Of a stretch of DNA of 14,465 nt, positions 7,869 to 14,465 are shown one piece after another. Origin of the DNA: Opitutia bacterium UBA3151 (lineage in GTDB: Bacteria > Verrucomicrobiota > Verrucomicrobiia > Opitutales > Seribacteraceae); the NCBI GenBank assembly GCA_002364975.1, contig DEYT01000148.1:1-14465 (forward strand), given 5' to 3'. Below the pieces are notes generated by a model. That model was given only the letters and a program-made list of their open reading frames with translations, made no database searches and had not been told where the DNA came from. Every line of letters starts with the position of its first letter. The first letter of the stretch is position 1. Both the position numbers and the translations under genes were made by a program.

Positions 7869-8336
7869 ATGAAAGTAATCAAAGAACTGCACTCTTTAAA
7901 TCCTGAAATATTTGAATGTTTGATTCCATTAACCGTGGAAAGAAGGGTGCTTGCCAAGCGAAGATGGCGGGGAAAGGCAGAGGATGGGACTGACTTTGGT
8001 TTTGATTTGGATGTACCTCTCAGGCATGGAATCTGTTTTCATACCGATAACCAAAAAAAGTATGTGATTGAACAAAAACCCGAGCAAGTCTTTCGGGTCC
8101 CCTATCCTGACCAAAAGGAAGCCGCTCACCGGGCCTGGCAAGTGGGCAATCTTCATTTCCCTGCCCAATTCACCGAGACCTACTTGTTGGTCGAAGGCGA
8201 TCTTGCGGTTCGGCATATGCTCGACCGAAATCAAATCCCTTTTGAAGAAGCTATTGAAGTATTTGAACCGGTGATGGCTGCTTCCAGTCACCGACATGAC
8301 AATGCAACGATTTTGAAGTATTTTAACCGCTGGTAG
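7869..8336 (+). CDS. ureE: Urease accessory protein UreE (nickel metallochaperone)
   Basis: Carries nickel to the urease apoprotein complex. With the ATG start it has 155 residues. The N-terminal beta-rich domain (to about residue 75) is followed by the metal-binding domain containing GNLHFPAQ, whose histidine at 96 matches the key interface nickel ligand. A conserved HMLDRNQIPFEEAIEVFEPV segment follows. The C-terminal tail is short (SSHRHDNATILKYFNRW) and has only two histidines, unlike the His-rich storage tail of Klebsiella UreE, so it probably binds few nickel ions. A TTG at 7863 would overlap the ureC stop in TTGA and add two residues. I prefer the ATG, but coupling through TTG is possible. 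Confidence 0.93.
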   Translation: MKVIKELHSLNPEIFECLIPLTVERRVLAKRRWRGKAEDGTDFGFDLDVPLRHGICFHTDNQKKYVIEQKPEQVFRVPYPDQKEAAHRAWQVGNLHFPAQFTETYLLVEGDLAVRHMLDRNQIPFEEAIEVFEPVMAASSHRHDNATILKYFNRW

Positions 8337-8364
8337 TTTGCCAAACATCCATTATCGAGAGACC

Positions 8365-9084
8365 ATGAAAGAACCCATGCCTGAACCGAAGAATTTTGTG
8401 TGGTTGGGAGGACTGATCCAAACAACGGATACTCTTTTCCCAAGTGGTGGTTATGCTCATTCTTATGGGTTAGAAGAGTTGGTTGACCAAGGGAGAATTA
8501 ATTCAGCAACGGCTCTGGAAGATTTTTTGATGACCGATATTTTACCTGCCTTGGAGACCTTGGAACTTCCCTACCTGAGGTTTTGTTGGGAAGCGGTGCA
8601 GAACGATGACTTCGAGGAATTACGAATTCTAAACGAGGAAATCTCAGCCCGGAAATTAACCCGTGAAACTCGGGAGGCTGGAAGTGCTCAAGGGATGCAG
8701 TTGATCCGCATGATTCGAGAAATTTACAACTGTCCTCAATCGGATGAATTTCACAAAATCCTGCTAAATAATCAGGAAGAATGTCAACAAATTACTGCCA
8801 CTGCTTTGCTTAGAAATTTACAAAAGAATCCTTTACCATCTACGCTGATCGCATGGATTTACCAAGCGGTTTCAAATTTCTGTTCCGCATCGATTAAATT
8901 ATTAAGGTTGGGCGAGGTTGCCTGTCAGAAAATAATCCACCGCTGTCTCGAAGCAGATCGAATTCGAAAAGTAATATCCGGCTCGCTCATCATAAAACGT
9001 GAAAATGCGGGTTTTTTTAATCCCATGCTCGATATTGCCTCTGCTCGTCATGAACTCGCATTTTCAAGACTTTTTATATCATGA
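8365..9084 (+). CDS. ureF: Urease accessory protein UreF
   Basis: All-helical accessory protein that joins UreD and UreG in the activation complex and gates GTPase-dependent nickel delivery. With the ATG at 8365 it has 239 residues. The opening helix has the family pattern LIQTTDTLFPSGGYAHSYGLEELV (about 17-40), and the long helical body contains ARKLTRETREAGSAQG, corresponding to the conserved SRE-x-G region. Overall conservation is low, as is usual for UreF. The frame is open from a TTG at 8338, but the ATG has GAGAG just upstream and gives the usual N-terminus. It overlaps ureG by ATGA. Confidence 0.92.
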   Translation: MKEPMPEPKNFVWLGGLIQTTDTLFPSGGYAHSYGLEELVDQGRINSATALEDFLMTDILPALETLELPYLRFCWEAVQNDDFEELRILNEEISARKLTRETREAGSAQGMQLIRMIREIYNCPQSDEFHKILLNNQEECQQITATALLRNLQKNPLPSTLIAWIYQAVSNFCSASIKLLRLGEVACQKIIHRCLEADRIRKVISGSLIIKRENAGFFNPMLDIASARHELAFSRLFIS

Positions 9085-9707
9085 ACGAAAGCAATTCTAA
9101 TGAGTTTAGCCGACCAGTCCGGGTTGGTATCGGAGGTCCTGTTGGCTCCGGGAAAACCATGCTCACTTTACGCCTTTGTGAAGTGCTAAGGGAAAAATAT
9201 TCGATGGTGGTGATCACCAATGATATTTACACCAAGGAGGATGCTCAATACCTCGCTCGCAACGGAGCCTTATCCAAAGACCGGATCATGGGTGTGGAAA
9301 CGGGAGGTTGTCCGCATACCGCGATTCGTGATGATACCAGCATGAATTCAGTGGCCATCGAGCAACTCCAAGCCCGTCATCCAGATGCTAAGCTTGTTCT
9401 TTTGGAAAGTGGAGGTGATAATTTATCAGCTACTTTTTCCCCGGAATTGGTGGATGCTTTCATCTATGTAATCGACGTTGCTGAAGGCGATAAAATTCCC
9501 AGAAAGGGAGGCCCAGCTATTCGTTATTCCGACCTGTTGATTATTAATAAAACAGACTTAGCACCGTTGGTTGGAGCGGACCTCGAGGTGATGGACCGGG
9601 ACTCGAAGAAAATGAGGGAGGAAAGGCCCTACTTATTTGCGGACCTTAAAACCCACAAGGGACTGGATGACATCGTGAAATGGTTGACTACTGAATTCCT
9701 TTTTTGA
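9081..9707 (+). CDS. ureG: Urease accessory GTPase UreG
   Basis: SIMIBI-class GTPase that delivers nickel to urease using GTP hydrolysis, 208 residues. Motifs are in order: P-loop GGPVGSGKT (18-26), switch region VVITNDIYTKEDAQ (43-56), metal-binding Cys-Pro-His triad (77-79) within GVETGGCPHTAIRDD, ESGGDNL (109-115) and the guanine-specificity motif NKTD (156-159). There is no His-rich N-terminal extension, so it is the compact bacterial type. It is coupled to ureF by ATGA; 21 bases separate it from ureD. Related HypB is excluded by the UreG-specific GGCPHTAIRDD and ESGGDNL blocks. Confidence 0.98.
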   Translation: MNESNSNEFSRPVRVGIGGPVGSGKTMLTLRLCEVLREKYSMVVITNDIYTKEDAQYLARNGALSKDRIMGVETGGCPHTAIRDDTSMNSVAIEQLQARHPDAKLVLLESGGDNLSATFSPELVDAFIYVIDVAEGDKIPRKGGPAIRYSDLLIINKTDLAPLVGADLEVMDRDSKKMREERPYLFADLKTHKGLDDIVKWLTTEFLF

Positions 9708-9728
9708 ACCAAAGATTCTTTCTGTCGA

Positions 9729-10562
9729 ATGAAGAACACTTTTGGTTTGGATGGTGGAGTAACCCTAGGGTGCCGTAGAAATAGTGATGGTGTGCCTTAT
9801 TTATCCAGTCAGCGGTTTTCACCACCCGTTCATTTAAGTAAGCCATACTTTGATCCAGATACCAATTCTTTACTGGTTAACTTATCCTGCCCAACCGCGG
9901 GCTTGCTTGCTGGGGATCGAATGCTTTGTGATATTGAAGTGACCGACCAGGCCTCGATGGTAGTGACTACCCCGGGAGCTACTCGTTCTCATTTTATGCG
10001 ATCCGGGATTGCCCGGGTTGAGCAAAAATTTAGGGTCAGGGATGGTTCTTTTCTGGAATTTAATCCTGGTGCCTTGATTCTGCAAAAAGCCACCAACTTG
10101 GAGCAGGTGACCGAAGTGGAAGTCGACAAAGATGCGGAGATTCTCTTCGTGGAGAAAATACTGCCCGGACGGATCGCACATGGTGAATCCTTTGTTTTTC
10201 AAAAATTCTCCAATCGATTAAGCATGAAGCAAGGCAAGCAACTCGCCCTTTTGGAATCCTTCGTTTTGGACCCAAAGAATGAATCAGTACTTGCATGGAA
10301 AAATTCATTCTCCACTCCCTATTACGGTTCCTTTTACTTGATTTCTCCAAAACTGAAGGAGCACTTACCCTGTCGAGAAAAGGTCCACGGTCTGATCAGC
10401 CCCAACCTTCTTACTGGTACCACTTCTTTACATGGGAAGGCTGGGTGGATGGTGAAGATTTTGGCCGGTGATCCCTATGAATTCAAACGGGCCATGAAGG
10501 AAATCAGACAACTACTTCATTCCGACATCGGGCGCACTCCCACAGATTTTCGCAGGTATTGA
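9729..10562 (+). CDS. ureD: Urease accessory protein UreD (called UreH in Helicobacter)
   Basis: Scaffold that binds urease apoprotein directly and recruits UreF and UreG for nickel transfer. At 277 residues it is normal in size. Conserved blocks include LSCPTAGLLAGDRMLCDIEV (about 52-71; family pattern P-x-GG-hxxGD), TTPGATRSHFMRSG (about 79-92), FLEFNPGALIL (about 108-118; the family has LEW/LEY-x-P here), EKILPGRIAHGESF (about 141-154) and a C-terminal RTPTDFRRY. It lies last in the accessory set rather than before ureA. No SD is seen upstream of the ATG. Confidence 0.93.
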   Translation: MKNTFGLDGGVTLGCRRNSDGVPYLSSQRFSPPVHLSKPYFDPDTNSLLVNLSCPTAGLLAGDRMLCDIEVTDQASMVVTTPGATRSHFMRSGIARVEQKFRVRDGSFLEFNPGALILQKATNLEQVTEVEVDKDAEILFVEKILPGRIAHGESFVFQKFSNRLSMKQGKQLALLESFVLDPKNESVLAWKNSFSTPYYGSFYLISPKLKEHLPCREKVHGLISPNLLTGTTSLHGKAGWMVKILAGDPYEFKRAMKEIRQLLHSDIGRTPTDFRRY

Positions 10563-10586
10563 ATCGATGAACTCTTTTTTTGACTT

Positions 10587-11255
10587 ATGATTAACGAAAC
10601 CATCGTTATTGCGAGTAGTGCGGCATCCATAGGCTTCGTACATACCATTTTAGGTCCCGATCATTACCTGCCCCTTGTGGCCATGGCCAAGACCAATGGA
10701 TGGAGTGCACCAAAGACAGCAAGCTATGTCGCGGTTTGTGGAACCTTTCATCTCTTGGGAACAATTTTGGTGGGTGCCCTAGCCATCTTCTTAGGCTTGG
10801 CTTATTTGAACCTTGAAACCGTTCAATCCCTTAGGACAGATTTTGCTGGCTGGTTTCTCTTGTCTTTTGGAGCCATCTATTTTGCTTGGGGCATGAACTG
10901 GGCAATCCGAGAAGGAAGACGGTCTCGGGGAAGTTCCGTGGTTGATAGTCAAAAAAACTCCACTTTCGCCCGATGCACTCCCTTTGCTCTTTTCGTATTC
11001 TTTATTCTCGGTCCCTGTGAACCCTTGATCCCATTGATATCATCTGGAAGAGGCGACTCGGGTTGGTTTCCCAGCGTCTTAGTTCTCTCGGCCTTTTGCG
11101 TAACCACCATCCTGACCATGCTGGTTTGCGTGATGTTTTTCTATTACGGGATCTCCCGCTTCTCTATAATCCTGAAGTTCGAAAATTACATGCATGCGGC
11201 CACCGGTTTGATCTTGTTTGTTTGTGGGTACGCCATTCAATTCCACGGGCATTGA
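10587..11255 (+). CDS. Six-helix membrane protein, probable nickel permease of the UreH/HupE-UreJ type
   Basis: 222 residues with about six predicted membrane helices (roughly 5-27, 45-72, 85-107, 128-150, 160-188, 196-218) and a basic loop (105-115) after the third. The first helix ends in HTILGPDH (19-26). Its H-x-x-x-G-x-D-H spacing matches the HPxxGxDH signature of HupE/UreJ nickel permeases and resembles the H-x4-DH motif of NiCoT transporters. Further candidate metal ligands are H55 and the GPCEPLIPL segment (142-150). It sits 24 bases after ureD, in the position of ureH in the Bacillus sp. TB-90 cluster, which encodes a nickel-transport-related membrane protein. The inferred role is nickel import for urease. 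It could instead belong to the broader UreH_2/DsbD-like membrane families with another substrate. Confidence 0.75.
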   Translation: MINETIVIASSAASIGFVHTILGPDHYLPLVAMAKTNGWSAPKTASYVAVCGTFHLLGTILVGALAIFLGLAYLNLETVQSLRTDFAGWFLLSFGAIYFAWGMNWAIREGRRSRGSSVVDSQKNSTFARCTPFALFVFFILGPCEPLIPLISSGRGDSGWFPSVLVLSAFCVTTILTMLVCVMFFYYGISRFSIILKFENYMHAATGLILFVCGYAIQFHGH

Positions 11256-11279
11256 TACCAGAATGGGGAAGGTAGCGAG

Positions 11280-12791
11280 TCAACCGCCCTTGTTTTTCTC
11301 CGCTTGGATTTCCTTGTGGCTCTCGTAAACAATTGCCGGGACCTCGTACTCTTTTTTTAGCCGTTTGAGTTCCTGAAGGAGTTTGGATTTCACCTTTGCG
11401 TATTCGGGTTTTCCATAAACACTATTCATCTCGTCCGGGTCGTTTTTCAAATCGAACAATTCCCACTCACTCTTGTCGAAAAAGTGAATAAGTTTGTGTC
11501 TAGCGGTCTTTACTCCTTCGTGACGGGCGACTCCGTGCCCACCTCCCTCATGGTAGTGATAGTACAGGCTTTTCCGCCAATCCTTTGGTTTATTCCTTTT
11601 GAGCAGGGGAACGAGGCTGGATCCCTGCATCTTTGGATCGGCTTGGGCACCGGCGAGGTCAAGAAAAGTCTGGGCGAAATCGAGGTTGCTGGTGAGGTCG
11701 CGGTTTTTGGATTTGGGCTCGACCTGACCGGGCCAGCGGACGAGGAGTGGCATACGGTAGGAGAGTTCGTACATCCAGCGCTTGTCGAACCAGCCGTGGT
11801 CGCCGAGGTAAAACCCTTGGTCGGATGAATAGATCACAACCGTATTTTCAGCCAGCCCACTCTCGTCCAAATACTTGAGCAAGCGCCCGACATTTTCGTC
11901 CACCGCCTTGGTGCAGAGCAGGTAGTTACGAATCCAACGTTGGAAGTGCCATCGGGTCAACTCATGCTTGCTCATGGCTTCCCTTTTCGCGAGGAAAGCC
12001 TGATTTCGCGGGCGGAAGTAACCATCAAAGACCTTGAACTGTTCAGGGGTAAATTGGCTGGAGTACTGAAGCATCAGCCGCTTGTCCCCGAGGTGCTCAA
12101 GTATGCCCATCTTGTGTTCGCGGGCGGATGAGGTCCGTCCAGCATAGTCGTCGAAGAGAGTCTTGGGTTCGGGAATCTCGACCTCATCCAGAGCACCGAG
12201 GTGACGTAAGGCCGGTTCCCATCGACCGTGAGGAGCCTTATGTTGACTCATCAGCATGAAAGGTTTCTCTGGATCCCGTTCTTGCTTCAGCCACTTTAGG
12301 CTTAAGTCGGTGATGATATCAGTTGTGTATCCAACATGTTTTACCTCTTTGCCGTTCTTCTTCATGCGCGGGTTGTAGTAAGAACCCTGACCATAAAGGA
12401 CTTCATATCGATCGAATCCTGTGGGATCCGATTTTAGGTGCCACTTTCCGATCAGGGCGGTTTCGTAACCTGACTTGCGAAGAAGTTTGGGGAAGGTCAT
12501 TTGGGAACCGTCGAAGACATCCCCGTTGGTCATTTGTCCATTATGGAAAGAATGCCTGCCGGAGAGAATAACAGCCCGGGACGGGGCACAAATGGAATTG
12601 GTGACATAGCAGCGTTCGAAAGTCATTCCCTCCTTCGCGATGCGGTCGAGGTGTGGAGTCTGGATTAAATTCGATCCATAGGCTCCGATGGCATGAGGAG
12701 CATGATCATCGGTGAAGATGAACAGGATGTTAGGCTGTTCGGCCAGAGACCATGTTGCTGAGACAGAAAGAAGAAAGATAAGATAATTCAT
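11280..12791 (-). CDS. Exported type I (formylglycine) sulfatase, arylsulfatase/GlcNAc-6-sulfatase-like
   Basis: Hydrolyses sulfate esters outside the cytoplasm. With the ATG at 12791 it has 503 residues and starts with a signal peptide (MNYLIFLLSVSATWSLA). The active site is complete: metal ligands D28 and D29 in NILFIFTDD, the cysteine converted to formylglycine at C68 in CAPSR (with R72), K116 and H118 in GKWHLK, H188 in KAPHGRWEP, and D324/Q325 with H332 and K337 in SSDQGFYLGDHGWFDKR. The end (WELFDLKNDPDEMNSVYG) matches the usual C-terminal subdomain. It is a cysteine-type sulfatase, so it needs a maturase (FGE or anSME), none of which is in the window. The frame is open back to 12869, where ATG overlaps the receptor stop as TAATG, but only the inner start gives a signal peptide. 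The exact substrate cannot be read from sequence. Confidence 0.93.
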   Translation of the reverse strand: MNYLIFLLSVSATWSLAEQPNILFIFTDDHAPHAIGAYGSNLIQTPHLDRIAKEGMTFERCYVTNSICAPSRAVILSGRHSFHNGQMTNGDVFDGSQMTFPKLLRKSGYETALIGKWHLKSDPTGFDRYEVLYGQGSYYNPRMKKNGKEVKHVGYTTDIITDLSLKWLKQERDPEKPFMLMSQHKAPHGRWEPALRHLGALDEVEIPEPKTLFDDYAGRTSSAREHKMGILEHLGDKRLMLQYSSQFTPEQFKVFDGYFRPRNQAFLAKREAMSKHELTRWHFQRWIRNYLLCTKAVDENVGRLLKYLDESGLAENTVVIYSSDQGFYLGDHGWFDKRWMYELSYRMPLLVRWPGQVEPKSKNRDLTSNLDFAQTFLDLAGAQADPKMQGSSLVPLLKRNKPKDWRKSLYYHYHEGGGHGVARHEGVKTARHKLIHFFDKSEWELFDLKNDPDEMNSVYGKPEYAKVKSKLLQELKRLKKEYEVPAIVYESHKEIQAEKNKGG

Positions 12792-12850
12792 TTTTTCTTT
12801 GCGAAGGCAAAACTCGCCAAGAACACGAAGACCCAAACGACTCGGTTCAT
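12788..12850 (-). other. 20-codon signal-peptide-like frame before the sulfatase
   Basis: In the spacer between receptor and sulfatase, an ATG at 12850 opens a 20-codon frame on the minus strand: MNRVVWVFVF, then LASFAFAKKK, stop. It reads like a signal peptide with an Ala-x-Ala cleavage site. Its TGA overlaps the sulfatase ATG as ATGA. It is out of frame with both neighbours. It may be a translated leader that couples to the sulfatase, a remnant of an older signal peptide, or chance within a repeat-like segment. No SD is seen. Confidence 0.25.
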
Positions 12851-12868
12851 GGATAAGAGTATACAGCA

Positions 12869-14465
12869 TTAGAATTCCTTGGAAACGCTTAGACCAATCA
12901 CGCGTGGAGAACCGGCGATTCCGGGAGCGTCTCCACCGGTGAAAGATTTCAGGTTCGAAACCAAGGAGGTATAGTATTCCTCATCGGTTAGGTTAAGACC
13001 GAAAAGGTTAAAACTCCATGCATCATAATCGAAACCAAGTTTAGCATCCAAGAGTGTGTAACTATCGATTTTATCAGATGAGTTGGCTCCATCCTGTTCC
13101 CAAAAGTAAACTTTTCCTATGGTCTTGGTTCCAATTTGACCGTAAATTCCATTATCAAGTTGATAATTCAACGAGCAGGATAAGGTGTGATCGGGGATAA
13201 AGGAGACTTGCTTACCGACTAAACCGGGTAAGCTATCAAACTTTTCATATTCTGCATCGCAGATTCCGTAAGCCACGGAAAGAGTGAAGGAATCAGAGGG
13301 TTTGATAAACCCCTCAATTTCTAATCCTTGTGCAGTCGCTTCATCTGCATTCGCGACATAGTAGTCGGTTGAACTTGGGACGGGCAATTCGAATTGATAT
13401 TTTTCGATGTCATTCAAATATGCAGTCAGATTGAGGCCCCATTTTTCCGAGGGATTGAAAAGGATGCCAAGTTCGTAGGCCATCGTCTTTTCCTCGGAAA
13501 AGGATGCGATCGTAGCGTCATCGGAATAGGCTGAAAAACCTCCTGGTTTTTCCGCGTAGGTGATGCGAATGATACCATCGAGTCCGTCTTGGATGTTTCT
13601 TTCCAATAGAAGAGATGGGGATAGGGAATTGAAATCCTTGGATCCAGGTACTGAACTAGTGGGAGCCAATAAACTGGTTTTTGTTCTTTTCATCTCTTTA
13701 TCGAACTTGTCATAGCGTAAACCTAAAGAGACAAAATCCTTTTCCGACAAGTTCATACCCAAAGACGCGAAGATTCCAATGTTTTTCGATTCGAGCCTGT
13801 AACTCGTGACTTGGGTGTCCTGGTCAAAGGGAGCAGCTAAGCCAGTTAAAAACCATCGGGTCGCATCCCCGTCAATTAGGCTGTCCGCGTAAAATGAACC
13901 GAGAACCCAGTCGAGTTCGGAGTCCTCCTCGGACTCAAGTCGTAATTCCTGAGTCCATTCGATGTGATCCTGAATAATAATCGAGGTTGAAATTGGAAAA
14001 GCAGACATATCCAAATCAACCCGATTAGGATTCATGCTCCAGTCATTTCGGTTGGTAATCGATATCAAACGGGATTCGCCCAGTTCGTGTTCGACGGATA
14101 GAAACTGTTGGTTTCGGTCGATATCGGTGGATTCGTCAAAGTCCGTGGATCGGGCATAAAAGTCACTCGGGTTTCTTCTAATTAAAGGTTGGGCTCCCAA
14201 TTCGTGACTTTCAAAGCTTAGGCCAAGGGCTGCCTTAGTTCCTGTTCCTTTGTCGTAGTGAAACTTTAGGGCTCCGTGCCAAGTTTCGGCAGTATCAGCA
14301 GACCCTGCAGAATTCTTGACAAAGCCATCGGTCAAAGCCCGTTGCAAAGCCAAAGTATAGGATAGACTTTTATCCAAGGGGCCGCTGCTACCGAGGTTGT
14401 ATTTTTGGGAATCAAAAGTTCCGTAAGATGCGGAGAACAGGTTGGTTTGTAGATTGCTTGGTGCC
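12869..14465 (-). CDS. TonB-dependent outer-membrane receptor, C-terminal part (5' end outside window)
   Basis: Energy-dependent outer-membrane importer; 531 residues of the C-terminal beta-barrel are visible. The frame stays open beyond the TTG at 14377 to the window edge, reading TNLFSASYGTFDSQKYNLG and then GSSGPLDKSLSYTLALQR, a normal early-barrel sequence. The true start, signal peptide, TonB box and plug therefore lie outside. Features seen are alternating aromatic/polar strands, GIRITYAEKPGGFSAYSD-like barrel sequence (around 13500-13570), the C-terminal FNLFGLNLTDEEYYTS motif and a final phenylalanine (VSKEF) expected for outer-membrane insertion. It resembles siderophore/cobalamin-type receptors more than SusC, and no SusD follows. 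The substrate is unknown. Its TAA overlaps an ATG (TAATG), and the sulfatase lies just downstream, so the pair is probably co-transcribed. Confidence 0.9.
   Translation of the reverse strand, partial: APSNLQTNLFSASYGTFDSQKYNLGSSGPLDKSLSYTLALQRALTDGFVKNSAGSADTAETWHGALKFHYDKGTGTKAALGLSFESHELGAQPLIRRNPSDFYARSTDFDESTDIDRNQQFLSVEHELGESRLISITNRNDWSMNPNRVDLDMSAFPISTSIIIQDHIEWTQELRLESEEDSELDWVLGSFYADSLIDGDATRWFLTGLAAPFDQDTQVTSYRLESKNIGIFASLGMNLSEKDFVSLGLRYDKFDKEMKRTKTSLLAPTSSVPGSKDFNSLSPSLLLERNIQDGLDGIIRITYAEKPGGFSAYSDDATIASFSEEKTMAYELGILFNPSEKWGLNLTAYLNDIEKYQFELPVPSSTDYYVANADEATAQGLEIEGFIKPSDSFTLSVAYGICDAEYEKFDSLPGLVGKQVSFIPDHTLSCSLNYQLDNGIYGQIGTKTIGKVYFWEQDGANSSDKIDSYTLLDAKLGFDYDAWSFNLFGLNLTDEEYYTSLVSNLKSFTGGDAPGIAGSPRVIGLSVSKEF

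Noticed and set aside
8338..8364. TTG start for ureF adding nine residues
   Set aside because: The added residues resemble no UreF N-terminus, and the ATG at 8365 has a GAGAG close upstream.
10575..10581. Run of seven T before the permease gene as a terminator after ureD
   Set aside because: No stable stem precedes it, only the short palindrome ATCGAT. The adjacent gene fits the operon by function.
11233..11266. Inverted repeat CCATTC...GAATGG at the convergent junction as a bidirectional terminator
   Set aside because: The stem is only six pairs around a 22-base loop, partly inside the coding region, with no T-tract on either strand.
11484..11828. A 114-codon open frame on the + strand within the sulfatase gene
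   Set aside because: It lies wholly antisense to a well-supported gene with a complete active site and has no recognisable protein features.
12792..12869. 26-residue N-terminal extension of the sulfatase from the ATG at 12869
   Set aside because: It would bury the signal peptide behind a charged, non-conserved stretch. The inner ATG at 12791 gives a standard exported sulfatase.
14375..14377. TTG at 14377 as the start of the TonB receptor
   Set aside because: The frame is open to the window edge with normal barrel sequence upstream, and a receptor starting there would lack the plug and signal peptide.

Overview
The window holds a 13-gene, co-directional urea utilisation block (1-11255, + strand), which converges on a two-gene block on the opposite strand (11280-14465). 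The host is a diderm bacterium: there is a TonB-dependent outer-membrane receptor and an exported sulfatase. Base composition is moderate, and almost no start codon has a Shine-Dalgarno sequence. An exported formylglycine sulfatase, a dockerin/EF-hand-like loop and the SD-poor starts fit Verrucomicrobiota or a neighbouring PVC lineage best. Bacteroidota are less likely, because no SusC/SusD pair is seen. This placement is inference, as the window contains no rRNA or marker gene.

Uptake module (1-5512): the 3' part of urtA (periplasmic urea-binding protein), a rho-independent-type hairpin at 861-900, then urtB and urtC (the two permeases), urtD and urtE (the two ATPases). From urtB onward each gene overlaps the next by four bases (ATGA). 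UrtB carries a large exported N-terminal region. UrtC carries a periplasmic insertion with a complete dockerin/EF-hand-like calcium-binding loop. Neither is part of the minimal permease fold.

Hydrolysis module (5520-10562): ureA, ureB and ureC encode the three subunits of nickel urease with every active-site residue present. ureE, ureF, ureG and ureD encode the complete nickel-insertion machinery. ureD is last rather than first, an order known from some Bacillus clusters. It is followed at 10587 by a six-helix membrane protein whose HTILGPDH motif resembles the nickel site of HupE/UreJ/UreH permeases. The block as a whole imports urea, imports or supplies nickel, assembles urease, and releases ammonia and CO2. 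Its main promoter must lie upstream of urtA, outside the window.

Minus-strand block (11280-14465): a TonB-dependent receptor, cut by the window edge, followed by an exported type I sulfatase. The two are closely spaced and probably co-transcribed. The spacer contains a 20-codon frame that reads like a signal peptide and ends in an ATGA overlap with the sulfatase start. The two blocks converge with only 24 bases between stop codons and no convincing terminator. No mobile elements, CRISPR arrays, tRNAs or rRNAs were seen. There is no gene-free stretch over 300 bases.
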